NCBI RefSeq assembly: GCF_000419525.1
Contig: NZ_ATTE01000001.1
Location: forward strand, 3,773,501-3,837,500
Reading direction: 5' to 3'
DNA: 64,000 nucleotides
Source of the DNA: Leucothrix mucor DSM 2157
Lineage (GTDB): Bacteria > Pseudomonadota > Gammaproteobacteria > Thiotrichales > Thiotrichaceae
Below are positions 1-12,300 of this stretch, one piece after another; the first letter of the stretch is position 1; each line of letters opens with the position of its first letter. The position numbers and the translations under genes are program-made. The notes under the pieces are model-generated. The model did no database searches, was not told where the DNA came from, and was given only the letters and a program-made list of their open reading frames with translations.

Positions 1-3000
1 TCAGAAGTACCGGTACCAGCCAAAGTCGCAATCGCGGTCAACTTATCATCCAGTACGATACTCGCTCCGGCAGGCAAACTGCTCAAGGCAAAGGTCTGGC
101 TAAAGGCCAACATACCCGTCGAGTCATTGCCATCCGCATCGGCAGGCAACGCACAGGCTGTGCCGCTAGCAGGCATAGTCCAAGCCGTCAGGAATACTTC
201 ACCTTCACCATAATCCTGAGTCTTGCCAAACGCATTTGAACCTGCGCTGACACCGCTACCAGAAGTTGGTGAAACATCTGCTTCAAACAGCTCGACCGTC
301 GCTCCCGCAGGTGCACAACCGGCTACCGTTAAATTGCCGCTAATCAGTGTGATTTGTGAGAACTGTGGGAAGTTAAGGCCGTCATTACCCGCTCCGGAAT
401 CACTATCGCCAGCATCATTGAGCGTGACGTTATCCTGATCCAAATCGATACCTAAACCGGTATTGGCATACATCACGTTACGACTAACAGTATTGTTCTT
501 AGCACCCGAACTTAAGACAGTAATTGCATCGCCCGTATTATAAGCAATGATATTGCTCTCATTAGCCGCACTGCCACCAACTGTCACGCCAGAAGTACTT
601 TGAATCAGCACACCGCCGTTGGTATTACCCATGCCTGTCGTGCCATCCAGCGCGACACCGATTCGGTTATTAGTAATGACGTTATTCGTCGCATCACCAT
701 TAATAATTCGGATACCGGTACTGCCATTGCCAGCAATGGTATTGCCGTTGACAGCCAAGTTCACCGCCGCAGTATCAACATCGATACCATAGCTGGTATT
801 GCCGCGATCAGCCGTACCCGCTTCATTCAAACCAATCAGGTTATTGGTCACCGTGGTGTTCGGGCTATTCACCAAATGCACACCGCGTGAGCCATTGCCC
901 GAGGCGACGTTGTCATGAATCACGACACCATTAGTTCCCGAGGTTTCAATACCCGCACCACCATTGGCTGCAATGGTATCGCCATCGGACAGCAAGCCGA
1001 CCACGTTATTTTCAACCCGTGTGTCAGACGTCGCACCGACCATATAGACGCCTATAACGCCATTACCAGAGACCACATTGCGATCATTCGCCGCACTGCC
1101 TCCGACTACAACGTCAGCCGAATTTTGGACATACACGCCGTGCAAACTATTCCCAATCGCACTCATGCCCGTGGCATCAACACCAATATAGTTACCTTTT
1201 ACCGTCGTGCCACCAGAAGCTGAAATACGCACACCGCTAATATCATTGCCAGCGATAACATTTCGACCCGCCACCGTGCCATCACCAATAATGGCATTGG
1301 CAGTATCTGCTAAGAAAATACCGTTATCCGTATTACCCAGCTCACTCGTGCCATTGATAGCAACACCAATATAGTTGCTGAGAATCGAGACCGTATCAGT
1401 ACCAAAGCGGGTGTTAATTCCATCTTCACCATTTCCGGAAATCACATTGCGGTCAGCGACTGAGCCACCCACGACAATATTTTTAGTATTGAAGCTGTAA
1501 ATACCGTGACCAGAGTTGGATAAAGCTGCCAAGCCATCGGCTCGCGTTCCGATCAGATTGCGCTTGATATCAATCGTGTTGGCCGCGTAGAGATAAATAC
1601 CATCAGTGGCATTGATCGGCGATGTACCGGAGATCTTGTCGTTACCTGAAATCAGGTTGTCTAAGATGCTGATATTGGTCGCACTAGCGATCGCCGCAAC
1701 ACCACCGTACTGAGCCCCTTCATTATTATTCGTCCGTGCGCTGTCACCACTCTCATCCGTACCGACATAGTTAAACTGTACCGTCGCGCCATTCACGCCA
1801 TCCAGATTTATCCCGTGGCGTGTGTTACCGGAGACAATATTTCGCTCAGTGTCGGTGCTACCACCAATGGTGATATTCGTGGCATCTTCAATCCAAATCC
1901 CGTGCAAACCGTTGGTGGCTAAGGTGCTGCCATCCGCGGCCAAACCGACATTATTACAAGCAACTACCAAGTTATCCGCATTGGCACTACCGTGAATACC
2001 CTGCTCGCTAAACTCACCAATGGCGAAGCCGCGAATAATCGCATCGCTAGCATCAATACTAATACCCTGCTCATTCACACCCGCATTGCTACCGTCTAAT
2101 TGCACTTGCAATGTACGCGCACCTGCCACACAACTTGCACCTTGCTGAGTTGTTGCATCCAGCGCGGTAAAGCTATCGGTTACTGCGGGTAAACCGGTAG
2201 TCGGCTCAATGACTTGTACGCCAGACCCCGGAATTTCAAAGATTGAGGTTTCAACACCGGCTGCTGGGTCAGTCGCGCCATCCGCAGCATTATCAACCTG
2301 ATCCAATCCCGTGTTATCCAGTAAATTACTGTTGAGAATAAATTGGCGTAAAGAGCCTTGGCCGGCATCATTTGTATTGACGATGGTGTCGAAGTTAAAG
2401 CCGAAATCAACCTCAGTCAGGTCAGCGCCTGCCATAGTGATTGGCTGCAATGATTGCGCCTCTCCACCATCCAAGGTACCGCCGGTAAACACAAACGTAC
2501 TGGTATTGAGTGTCGATGGGCTCGCGTCATCATAGGCAACATCATCTGCGATGGCCGGATTGCGACCACCCACTTCATTAGTAACCGCCGTCGTTCCATC
2601 TGTGCGGAAAGTTTGCACTGCAAGCTCGCTACCATTAGCACCACCACGAGTAGAGCCAACCGTATCATTCACAATACGAACGAAATAATCGCCATCCGTG
2701 ATGGTTTCAAATTTATACGTACCATCTGTACTGCCATCATTGACCGTCGTTGTGCTGCTGACATAAGCACCAGTATCATCATAAAGCTCAACCGTTACCC
2801 CATTTACGCCAACACCTGAAGCGCTTGCCTGATCGCGACCCGCGCCACCACCGTAATTAATGTCTTCAAAAACGACACCACTTAAATCAGAGGGACACGT
2901 GTAGTCTTCAACCGTCGTCTTACCGTAGTAAGAGGAAGGATCAAATAAGCTACCATAGAGATATACAACGCCATCTGCCGGATAAGTAAAGGTCAGTGGA

Positions 3001-6000
3001 AGCTCTTCGCCGTCGCCATCTTGAGGCTCAGGAGCAGCCGGAACTGAGTAAATAAACTCATTGGCATGTGTCAGTACATTACCTGCCGAGTCCTCAATCC
3101 AAGCGTAAATATTGTCCGCACCACCTACCGAGGTAAACTTCACGGTATCGGTCGTGCCGGGTTTACCATCTAAGCGGAATACGGTCAGGTGATATTCTGA
3201 TTTTTGACCAGGCTCCCCAACTGCAATCTCTGACAATTCAGTGCCCGCTTTACCGGGAATTGAACCACTCAACGTCTCATTCGGCAGACCAAACGACGTT
3301 ATGATGCGGCCGTCAGCATCTTTACCAAAGTTGGCATAGGCATAGGGATCACGCAGTTGGTCACCGCTTCCAAACAATATTTGCTTATTAATGTAGGGAC
3401 CAGCATTAGTCAGCCACCCAGCATGGTTATACACACCACAGCCCGTCGGCCTTGCAAGCACATCAGGAGCGCTAATAGCGAGCACATAGTCTTCTACCTC
3501 ACCATCGCTGGCTCCCGAGGCTGGCGTACTTGCCGTTACAGAGGTATCCGAAGTAAGACGGAAACGCGCAAAGGTACTATCACCAGCACTCAGTGTGAAA
3601 TTCGGATTGCCACCCACCCCATCCAAAGTCCAGATCAGGGAGCCGGCTGCAGAACCACCACTTACGCTAGTGCTGCTATGTTCATCGGCATCAAACGTGC
3701 CATTACCATCAAAGTCGATCCAAGCATGTAGTGTTCCGGTACCAGCAGCGGTAATGTCTGAACTTAAGATTGAATAAGAACTAACAAGGCCAGCGGTCAA
3801 TTTCGGTAAATCAATACCATCATCATCGCTGCCATCCCCATCCGCATTGGCACTTGCGATACTTGCTGTTTCGTCATCTACCGCCGAACCAAGATATAAA
3901 GCGCTGGTGGCATCTTCAATGTGTGAAGCTGTTCCATAGTTTGTTCCACTTGTTGGCGTATCCGAGCAGTCAACCCCAGGGAGATCATAAGCAAAGTGGA
4001 ATCCACCGATGTAACCCAGGTTGATAAATCTAATCAGCACTTCATCATTGGCAGCAACAGACACTTGTCCCGGATTTGTCTGGCTTATCCAACCATTAGG
4101 TCCTCCGCTAGGTGGGTGTGTCGCCCATTGACGCACACCATTAACGTACACCTCGACACCATCATCTACATAGCTGTCCGCGATGTCTGCGATTCGAATA
4201 ACACCGGCTAAATCAATCTTACGTCTGTAATCAATCTGGTAGTAGGCATTACTGTCTGACCAAGTTGAACCAACGTAGCTTGGATGCGGAAGGCTTGGCG
4301 AAGTTGGTGTTTCACCACCATTAGACCATGTTCCTATGGCGTTCCATGTTCCATTCGACGACGTTTGCACCGGATTCTCACCAGTACCCCAGAATGCTTC
4401 ACCACGGAACTCAGCTGCTCCGCTGCCACCTGATCCATTAGTAGGACCGTAGCTTGAGCTGGCAAAACCATTCTGCCCTTGATAATAACTGGCCGCCCAG
4501 TAGCCGCGAGGGAAACTGCGATCTTCAAGTCCATCTGGCGAGATTCCAGTAAAGTCTGAAGCCTGACAGGCCGCAAAAGGCACGTCGGGACTTGCAGGAG
4601 CCGAAGGCAAAAGCGTTATTTCATAATCCTCAACCTCACCATTAGTGGCTAAACCTGTACTAGCCACATTCAGATCACTTGACCAGCGAAAACGAGCATA
4701 GGTAGTTCCAACGGTGGAACTCAAAGCCGGGGTAATAGCAAAGCCAATCCTGCCCAGAGTTAAGTCCGTATCTCCAACACCATTATCCTGAACATTAGTG
4801 AGTAGCTGCTCGCCAAGGTCGGCAAAGTCACCGTCACCATTCCAGTCAATCCAAGCTTGTAACTTACCATTCGTTCCGGAAACGGTTGCACTGACTACCG
4901 TGGCCACTCCTAAAGTCAGCGGAGGTATAACCACGCCATCCTCATCATCAGTCCCATCTAAATCATCACCGGTGCCTTCAGCACCGCCATTGGCTAAATT
5001 CTGAGACTCCGCATCCTGATCAGGAGCTATCACTCCTAACTGCACACCAGCTTCAATGGAATGACTGGCATCGCCATAACTATCCGGAGCATCGCCATAA
5101 TCTGCTGGCTTTACACACACGATATCAGTGCTGTAACTCAGCGTATCCAAGCCATGAGGGTCACGTGCGCCGGCATCGATAGTGCCGCTTTCCACAATAT
5201 GTTTTATCGATACATTACTGACTGGCGAACTTGCGATAAAGCCAAGTGTGTTCTCAATATTTTGTCCTGCAGTAACTGTTCCACGCGTCGTGCCGTTGCC
5301 ATCCACTAAGGTTAGTGATCCCGTTAAGTCATCCCCAAGAAAGGGACCTTTTAAATAGGCTACCAGTTCACCGTCAGCATAGATCTCATAACGAAGTACA
5401 GGGCTGTTAAGGTTCAGTGTGTCAAAAATATCAATCAGATCAAAACTGAAAGCATTAACGGGTGTGGTAAAGTCTATTGATACGGTATAAGAGTCACCTG
5501 CAGTTCCACCCTGCTCCGGGAAGATATAAACTCCGTTACCAGTTTCGCCCGAAAAGAAATTAGCGGCTGTTGTCGTTCGAAATTGAGACAAATTGGTTGT
5601 GACATAGTCTGTACTGAAACGCATTGTTCCGTTATCAAAAGTACCCACACTATTAACCGCAGACCCAGAACCGGTATTACCTGTAAAACTATAATCACTA
5701 TTACCATTGAGTGTGGTTAGAGTGCCTCCCATTTGAGCAACCACATCCTGAAAGCCTGACTCCCTATAGCCCAGTGCATTGGTATTGTTACCAATAGTGT
5801 AGATACTGAGACCATCATCCAGCCAGCTAATAGCGTCACCTGCTGCGTTTATGGAGGCAGGAGGTAAACAATAGCTTTCGAAAGGTGTCGTTGCACCTAA
5901 GGCAGAAGCGCTAGCTAAGGCTAGGTTAACAGCCACTGCTGTTTTAAGAAAAACACGATTTAATCGCCCAAGGCGACTAGTAACTAAGCCACTCATTTTC

Positions 6001-6002
6001 AT
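1..6002 (-). CDS. Giant secreted GEVED / beta-helix repeat protein, 3' end outside window
   Basis: Reading the minus strand from an ATG at 6002 gives an open frame to the window edge, about 2000 codons, with the C-terminus missing. The first ~38 residues look like a signal peptide (basic start, hydrophobic AVAVNLALASASALG). GEVED-type domains end near residues 455 (GEVEDYEITL) and 835 (GEVEDYVLAI), each preceded by a WIDWNGDGDF-like acidic loop that could bind calcium. Between them lies a ~200-residue block shared almost exactly with the next gene. An SdrD-B-like module follows (SGVVFEDINYGGG), then from about residue 1340 a long right-handed beta-helix array with recurring NxIxGNxIG and VGGSAANxRNVISGN turns. 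Most likely a surface adhesin or matrix protein. No enzymatic motif was recognised. A second ATG lies two codons downstream. An (AAGAAT)n repeat sits directly at the start. Confidence 0.85.
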   Translation of the reverse strand, partial: MKMSGLVTSRLGRLNRVFLKTAVAVNLALASASALGATTPFESYCLPPASINAAGDAISWLDDGLSIYTIGNNTNALGYRESGFQDVVAQMGGTLTTLNGNSDYSFTGNTGSGSAVNSVGTFDNGTMRFSTDYVTTNLSQFRTTTAANFFSGETGNGVYIFPEQGGTAGDSYTVSIDFTTPVNAFSFDLIDIFDTLNLNSPVLRYEIYADGELVAYLKGPFLGDDLTGSLTLVDGNGTTRGTVTAGQNIENTLGFIASSPVSNVSIKHIVESGTIDAGARDPHGLDTLSYSTDIVCVKPADYGDAPDSYGDASHSIEAGVQLGVIAPDQDAESQNLANGGAEGTGDDLDGTDDEDGVVIPPLTLGVATVVSATVSGTNGKLQAWIDWNGDGDFADLGEQLLTNVQDNGVGDTDLTLGRIGFAITPALSSTVGTTYARFRWSSDLNVASTGLATNGEVEDYEITLLPSAPASPDVPFAACQASDFTGISPDGLEDRSFPRGYWAASYYQGQNGFASSSYGPTNGSGGSGAAEFRGEAFWGTGENPVQTSSNGTWNAIGTWSNGGETPTSPSLPHPSYVGSTWSDSNAYYQIDYRRKIDLAGVIRIADIADSYVDDGVEVYVNGVRQWATHPPSGGPNGWISQTNPGQVSVAANDEVLIRFINLGYIGGFHFAYDLPGVDCSDTPTSGTNYGTASHIEDATSALYLGSAVDDETASIASANADGDGSDDDGIDLPKLTAGLVSSYSILSSDITAAGTGTLHAWIDFDGNGTFDADEHSSTSVSGGSAAGSLIWTLDGVGGNPNFTLSAGDSTFARFRLTSDTSVTASTPASGASDGEVEDYVLAISAPDVLARPTGCGVYNHAGWLTNAGPYINKQILFGSGDQLRDPYAYANFGKDADGRIITSFGLPNETLSGSIPGKAGTELSEIAVGEPGQKSEYHLTVFRLDGKPGTTDTVKFTSVGGADNIYAWIEDSAGNVLTHANEFIYSVPAAPEPQDGDGEELPLTFTYPADGVVYLYGSLFDPSSYYGKTTVEDYTCPSDLSGVVFEDINYGGGAGRDQASASGVGVNGVTVELYDDTGAYVSSTTTVNDGSTDGTYKFETITDGDYFVRIVNDTVGSTRGGANGSELAVQTFRTDGTTAVTNEVGGRNPAIADDVAYDDASPSTLNTSTFVFTGGTLDGGEAQSLQPITMAGADLTEVDFGFNFDTIVNTNDAGQGSLRQFILNSNLLDNTGLDQVDNAADGATDPAAGVETSIFEIPGSGVQVIEPTTGLPAVTDSFTALDATTQQGASCVAGARTLQVQLDGSNAGVNEQGISIDASDAIIRGFAIGEFSEQGIHGSANADNLVVACNNVGLAADGSTLATNGLHGIWIEDATNITIGGSTDTERNIVSGNTRHGINLDGVNGATVQFNYVGTDESGDSARTNNNEGAQYGGVAAIASATNISILDNLISGNDKISGTSPINATDGIYLYAANTIDIKRNLIGTRADGLAALSNSGHGIYSFNTKNIVVGGSVADRNVISGNGEDGINTRFGTDTVSILSNYIGVAINGTSELGNTDNGIFLADTANAIIGDGTVAGRNVIAGNDISGVRISASGGTTVKGNYIGVDATGMSAIGNSLHGVYVQNSADVVVGGSAANDRNVVSGNGVIGVYMVGATSDTRVENNVVGLLSDGDTIAANGGAGIETSGTNGVVIHDNVASGNGSRGVHLVNSPNTTVTNNLIGLNEAGTADRGNTSYGIDVDTAAVNLAVNGNTIAGNGSTGIRIINGDATNNVITNNRIGVALDGTTGMGNTNGGVLIQSTSGVTVGGSAANESNIIAYNTGDAITVLSSGAKNNTVSRNVMYANTGLGIDLDQDNVTLNDAGDSDSGAGNDGLNFPQFSQITLISGNLTVAGCAPAGATVELFEADVSPTSGSGVSAGSNAFGKTQDYGEGEVFLTAWTMPASGTACALPADADGNDSTGMLAFSQTFALSSLPAGASIVLDDKLTAIATLAGTGTS
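3958..4492 (-). repeat. Near-identical 535-bp block, copy 1 (pair with 10336-10870)
   Basis: This stretch of the first giant gene matches 10336-10870 in the second giant gene at a constant offset of 6378 bases, with only a handful of substitutions visible. The flanking sequences of the two genes are much more diverged or unrelated. It encodes the same ~178 residues in both proteins (including SYGPTNGSGGSGAAEFRGEA and IADIADSYVDDGVEVYVNG). This is best explained by recent gene conversion or segmental duplication. Confidence 0.9.
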
Positions 6003-6032
6003 TCTTATTCTTATTCTTATTCTCTTATTCTC
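6001..6032 (-). repeat. Hexanucleotide repeat at the giant-gene start
   Basis: On the plus strand ATTCTT occurs three times in tandem, followed by ATTCTC and a further degenerate unit. On the coding strand this is AAGAAT repeated immediately upstream of, and touching, the ATG at 6002. The purine-rich repeat occupies the place where a ribosome binding site should be, so copy-number change would alter initiation spacing by six bases without shifting the frame. Confidence 0.75.
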
Positions 6033-6230
6033 ATGGCTCTGGAATTTATACTTTCCAGATCAAATCTAATGCCAAGATGAGTTTTGCGGAACTACTTCAT
6101 GGCAACTTTCAGTCAACACCAGATAACTCTGTGACACTGTAGGTATTACTTCAAAACTAACACCTCCTTCCACAACCAAAGCTGAATAAACACCTCCAAA
6201 TAAGCTTTCCCACACAATATCCACAGGCAC

Positions 6231-6258
6231 AAAAAAGGGGCTGAATAAATTCAGCCCC
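6231..6258 (-). terminator. Rho-independent terminator after the 2749-aa giant gene
   Basis: A perfect 9-bp stem (GGGGCTGAA / TTCAGCCCC, 6237-6245 and 6250-6258) with loop TAAA is followed on the minus strand by six T at 6236-6231. It lies 45 bases past the stop codon at 6303. The T tract runs into TGCCTG-type sequence, as at three other terminators here. Confidence 0.9.
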
Positions 6259-6302
6259 TATTCACACAAACCATCATCCAAAACGGTCAGTGTCCGAACC
6301 GC

Positions 6303-9300
6303 TCAATCATCAACCTTTACCTGATAACTTACCCAAGCACCCGAGCCACCTCTTAACTCCCCGTCAAAAGTCCACTTAAGGCTATCATCCAGCCCCAAAG
6401 GGCTGGCAATACAACTCATCCCACTCGGCGCACTGCCACAATCAGGCGAGCCAGACAGCGACGTATAAGCTGGAACAGTGTCATTGATTACAAGTTCATC
6501 CAACGGCCCGGTTCCGGTATTGCGGTAATAAATCCGGTACTCTAGGATATCACCGGGCGCAGCCGAATTAACGCTCTCAGTCTCGGGACTCCCAACCACG
6601 GAAACGTTCCGCACAGACTTGCGCAACTCTAGGCGGGATGGACCAACGGTAGGCGTTACCGGTGTTGGATCAACCTGTGCCTGAACGGGTGCTTCCGGAA
6701 TCTCAGGAATATACGGCGTAGTTGGTGTTGCAGGAACGGGGTCTTGCTCTGGCGTAACATCTGGCACAGCCACTACCTCAGGAGTGGCGGGTAATGCAGG
6801 CGCTTGTACCTGTTGCGCCGTCGTGACATCCCGGACTATCAGCGCCAAGGTGCCTGCAAACGTATTTTCAAAATCAAAGTCCGCCATGATATTTTGAACA
6901 TACTGATCATTAGCCGCCACATTAGCTGGCGCATAGACTTTGTTAATCAAACAGATATTGTCAGCCGCATCCACCGCCAACGAACCAGTACCCAACGGCA
7001 CGGCTCCATCAGTTTGATTAAGCTTGCCATCACAGTTTGCATCGCGATAAATAATCGACGACCAACCACTGCTGCGATGACCACTGGATAAGCTGCTAAA
7101 GCTCACACTACCGGCGGCTGGCGTGGTGAATTTATGCGCATAGAACAGCACATTACCCGGTAAAATCTGACCCGTATTATCCGGCTCAAAGACGGGTAAC
7201 TTCACATTTCCAAAGTCCTGCTTTGTTATGTCACTGGTGGTGACGGTAAATGCTTCACGTACTTTTTTAGTAGTAGAGCGATAACCACTGGGATCTTTGG
7301 CAAATGCCGGATCACAATTCCTGGGAACCTGCACACTTTCACGCGAAGCCTCATAGACCTGATAAGTCCCGGGCACCACATCTTCAAAGACGTAAGCACC
7401 ACTGCCATCGGTTCGAGTACTCACGCATACTTGATTGACCCTGTCATACAGCACAACTGGCAACTGGGTTACACCCACTTCGCCACTGTCATTAACTGCA
7501 TTCACATTTGCATCATTGAACACACGTCCGCTCACCGTTACGCCAGCGGTGGTAATAGTGATTGGGTAGTCCTCAACCTCACCATCCAGCTTAGCCCCGC
7601 CTGGCTCCCGGTTGCTTAAAGCATCCGTGGTTAACCGTAAGCGCAGATAGCTGTTACCTGCTTTAATATCGAGCGGAATATTTGACCAGTTCAGCTTAAC
7701 ACTGACATTACTGCTACCAGCAGCTATAGCTCTGATCGCCGCCTCATCAGCGTCAAAGCGCCCGTTCCCATCAAAATCAATCCATGCAATCAATGTGGCC
7801 GAGCTCAAAGTGTCATTGCTGGCAGTAACTGAAACGCTGTAAGTACGATCAGAGGTTGTCAGTATCGGTAAAGCACTAACCCCATTTTCATCCGCGTCTT
7901 CATCCGCGTCATCATTCGCTGCCGTTGCAGAAGGCTGTCCATCATCTTCAGTATCCGGGGCATTGGAGCCAAGATATACGCCATTTATCACGCTATGTTG
8001 CGGGCCTGAGCTAGTCTTGTAGGTCGCATAAGTGTCGGGAGCATCGCCGTGGTCCTGAGGGATGCAGCTGACAAATCCGATATTGGCTGAGCCCGCATAG
8101 GTCTGGTACGCCACACGTAGATTGGTTAAACCACTGACCGGCCAGACATAAGCTTCCTGATCATTATTTGGCCCGTCTGAAAGCGTAACAATCTGCTGCA
8201 ACACGTTATTCCATGAAGCAAACAAACTCGGACTATTCGCAGTAGTGGTTAAAGGGCTCTGCGTTTCCCAAAGACTTGGCGCAGGCAACAATCCCAAATT
8301 ATTATTTGAAAAGGTTACTGACTCGTTGGTGGCATCAACATCTCTGACCACCATATAAGTATTCGCCGGTAGGGCTTCACTAAACACAATATCGGCCGTT
8401 GTTGTACCGGTGCCGCTAAGGTCATCAGGATAGTTCAGATTAATACCATATCCCGGAGACCCAAACCGGTCAGAGAAGGTGCTTTGAGTAAAGGCTTTTG
8501 CAGCCGCCGCTGTCCACTTAGCGTTGCTACCCGTCATCGTCGAATTAAACATTACATTCGCGCTAAGCCCTCTCTCAGCCCAGTCAATCGCCCAAGTTGA
8601 ATTTGGATCTGCCGACTGACCGGAGGTATTCATCCAGCTGGTTATACCGTTACATACCGGAGGGGGCGTTCCCGGATTTTGGAGAATGACAGGGTAATCT
8701 TCCACCTCACCATCGGAAGCCTCACCAATTGCTGTCGATACCTCTGTCTGATCTGAAGCAATGCGTAAGCGCGCATAGGTCGTGCCCGTACTTAAGCCCG
8801 ACAATCCGATCCAGTTCAGCGTTGCAGTACCATTAACATTGCAGCGCTCCGGGTAATCCGTATTTCGTTCACCAGCATCGAACTCACCATTTTGATTGAA
8901 ATCAATCCAGCCCGAAACATAAGCCCCCTGATCACTGCAATCCACCTTCAAACGATACTGTGATTGCGTCGTCCAGATTGCCGGAAGCGTGTCATAAGCA
9001 TCTTCATCGTCAGTGCCATTAAGGTCGTCGCCCTTACCATCACTACCGCCATTCGCAGTGTGCTGAGTTTGAGATTCGTTATCCGGTGCAACGCTACCTA
9101 AATAAACGGTCGGTGTTTCCGGAATCTTATGTGCCGCCTCCTGATAGGAGGCCGGAGCATCACCATAATCATAAGGCTCGGCGCACACGACAAACTCAAT
9201 GCCATCACCACCTGCCCCCTCAACACCGACGCCGCTAAAGTCCAGACTCAAACTGTTATAAGTACCATTCACCTGCACCGAACCCATCGCGGTGTAAATA

Positions 9301-12300
9301 GTACTGTCAGCACCTGAAAGCCCTGTCACGCCAATGTCTTGCATAACTTCATTGGGCGTACGCTGAATCATATTACCGGTCACCTCAAAGTGGGTCGTTC
9401 CTGCAAGTCGGGTAAAGGTTGCGGCAGAGTTGGCCGTATTCGGCGTAATGATTGATGAGTTACTCAGCCCCTGCGGAGTGGATGCAGTACTACTACCATA
9501 GCCACCCTGACGGTCAATATGAATGACTGGGTTCTTAACCGGCACACCAAAGCCAAAGGTCAACGTACCCGTTGCTGCATCATCTGCCGCATTCGCCAAG
9601 CGACCGTCTTCCGGCGTGGTATCCCAGCTAAAGACCGTACTTAAGGATGACGTGCCATTGAGCGCAGACAAACTAAAACTACCTGCTGGATTAAGCGCAT
9701 CATTTGGCGCAAACGACCACGAAGCGCCAGCCGCTGCTGCTGTACTTGCCGTGATCTCTACACCCTGAGCGGTGGTAGATTTATACACGCCACCATCCAG
9801 TGCCCAGGTATTACTACAGTAAGCAATGGGTGGCTCGGTTGGTGCAGTCACCGTTTGAGCTACCGTCACCTGATAATCCTCAACCTCACCATCACTGGCG
9901 GAACCTGCCGGAGTACTTAGCGATGCATCACTGCTAAAACGGAATCGAGCATAGGTTGTACCAAGTGTGGAGGCTATCGGAACCGATGCATTCACCACCA
10001 TGGTTTCATCCGCACCGGCGATGCCGTTGGCAATTACCTCGTTGCTGTTATTACCAAACACGCCGTTGCCATCCCAGTCAACCCAGGCATATAACTTACC
10101 GCTACCTGTCACCGGAATGTATAAGGCAGCGCTTTCTTCAGGGGTGAAACTAAAACCCTGCAGACCACTACTCAGGCCGGCATCCGTAAAGACACCATCA
10201 TCATCCGTACCATCGCCGTCAGCATTAACACTGGCGATATTGCTTGTATCATCATCAATAGTTGAGCCAAGGTACACAGAGCTGGACGCATCCTTGATGT
10301 GTAATGCCGTGCCATAACTCGTACCACTGGTTGGCGTATCCGAGCAGTCAACCCCGGGGAGGTCATAAGCAAAGTGGAATCCACCGATGTAACCCAGGTT
10401 GATAAATCTAATCAGCACTTCATCATTGGCAGCAACAGACACTTGTCCCGGATTTGTCTGGCTTATCCAACCATTAGGTCCTCCGCTAGGTGGATGTGTC
10501 GCCCATTGACGCACACCATTAACGTACACCTCGACACCATCATCTACATAGCTGTCCGCGATGTCTGCGATTCGAATAACACCGGCTAAATCAATCTTAC
10601 GTCTGTAATCAATCTGGTAGTAGGCATTACTGTCTGACCAAGTTGAACCAACGTAGCTTGGATGCGGAAGGCTTGGCGAAGTTGGTGTTTCACCACCATT
10701 AGACCATGTTCCTATGGCGTTCCATGTTCCATTCGACGACGTTTGCACCGGATTCTCACCAGTACCCCAGAATGCTTCACCACGGAACTCAGCGGCTCCG
10801 CTGCCACCTGATCCATTAGTAGGACCGTAGCTTGAGCTGGCAAAACCATTCTGCCCTTGATAATAACTGGTCGCCCAGTAGCCACGAGGGAAACTAAGAT
10901 CTTCAATACCATCCGGAGAAATGCCAGCAAAGTTCGCAGCCTGGCAGGCCGCAAAAGGCACATCAGGGCTTGCAGGGCCTAAGGCCGTTACAACTTTAAC
11001 TAAATAATCCTCTAACTCACCTTCAACCACATTATCGGTGGCATTAACAACACTGTTTGGTGACCAACGGAAGCGAGCATAGGTGTCTCCAACGATAGCA
11101 TCTGCTGGAACAGGAACGCTCAACGAAATAGTACCACTGGCTGCTGCAGCATTGGAGAGTTGTGCATCCGTTGCAATCTTTTCAGAAGCATCAAATGCAT
11201 TATTCTTATTCCAGTCGATCCAGGCATTTAGCTTTCCATTCGCGCCAACCACGGGAACATCAATAGTTACTGTACTGCCTGCCCGCAAAGTTGGCAGTAT
11301 TACACCGGCTTCTTCATCCGTTGTTACTACACCGGAAGTATTGTCGTCTCCCGAAGGACCCATCTCAGCATCAGGAGATACAGTACCAATGTAGTGTGAA
11401 CGGATTTCTGGCAGATAATGTGCACCCGCATTAGCATCATTCGTAGCATAAGGTGCATCACCACGGTCAGCACAATTGTCGAAGGAGATCCTAAAATCAT
11501 CCATCGTTACTTTGCCGCCAACCTGAACGGCATCATATAAGACAGCACGAATTTTGTATTCGGTGTCAGGTTTAACGTACATTTCTGTCAGATCACTTTT
11601 AATCCAAGTAAACGTATTTCCACTTTCCGGATCAGTACTTCCATCAACCTGAAACCCTGTATGCAAACGAACTGCCGTTGTGAAGTTATCGTCAGAGATC
11701 AGTAAATCCATCTTATAACTGTCACCGCCGAGCCGCCCTCCATTTTCGGCAAAGCCAGCAAGGACTAGAGTATTGCCAATAGTCGACTGTGTCTGAAGGG
11801 TATATTCAAGATAGTCCCCATTCCTATAAGCACTCTCGAAGTTGCTTTGATTAATACCGCTGATTTCTACATACGTGCTCGCAACAGCGACTGAAATACC
11901 CGAACCGGAAGTAGATGGGTCCGCTCGCGATATATAGTTTGAATCAATGTTTCTTGGGTCAAAGTTGCCCGGGCCATTCTCTGTACTCCACTCAACACGA
12001 CTCTGCCAAAACTGCGTTGAAGGGGATGCAATAGAGCACATCCCGGCAGTCACTTCAGTCGGCAGTGGTATCAAACAGCTAGCGGCCGACAACTCCACAT
12101 TATCCAGAGTAACCTCGGCAGTTTGACCACTGCTGCCTAAGCCATCAACGGTACAAAAGCCTGAAGTATCTGGATTACAAAAGCCGCCGTTGTCCTGATA
12201 AAAATGACCATAGTTGGTAAAACTAATCACAGAGCTGCTGCTATTAGCTGTGAACTCAACCGTATAACTTTTTGTGCCGCTATTACCGGGCACTTCAAGG

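Noticed and set aside
1260..1960. CRISPR-like or short tandem repeats in the left-end sequence
   Set aside because: The repetition is a degenerate protein repeat (beta-helix turns such as NVISGN) without fixed DNA repeats or spacers.
9956..10317. Plus-strand open frames inside the giant minus-strand genes
   Set aside because: They lie antisense to a continuous, domain-rich frame and show no independent signals.
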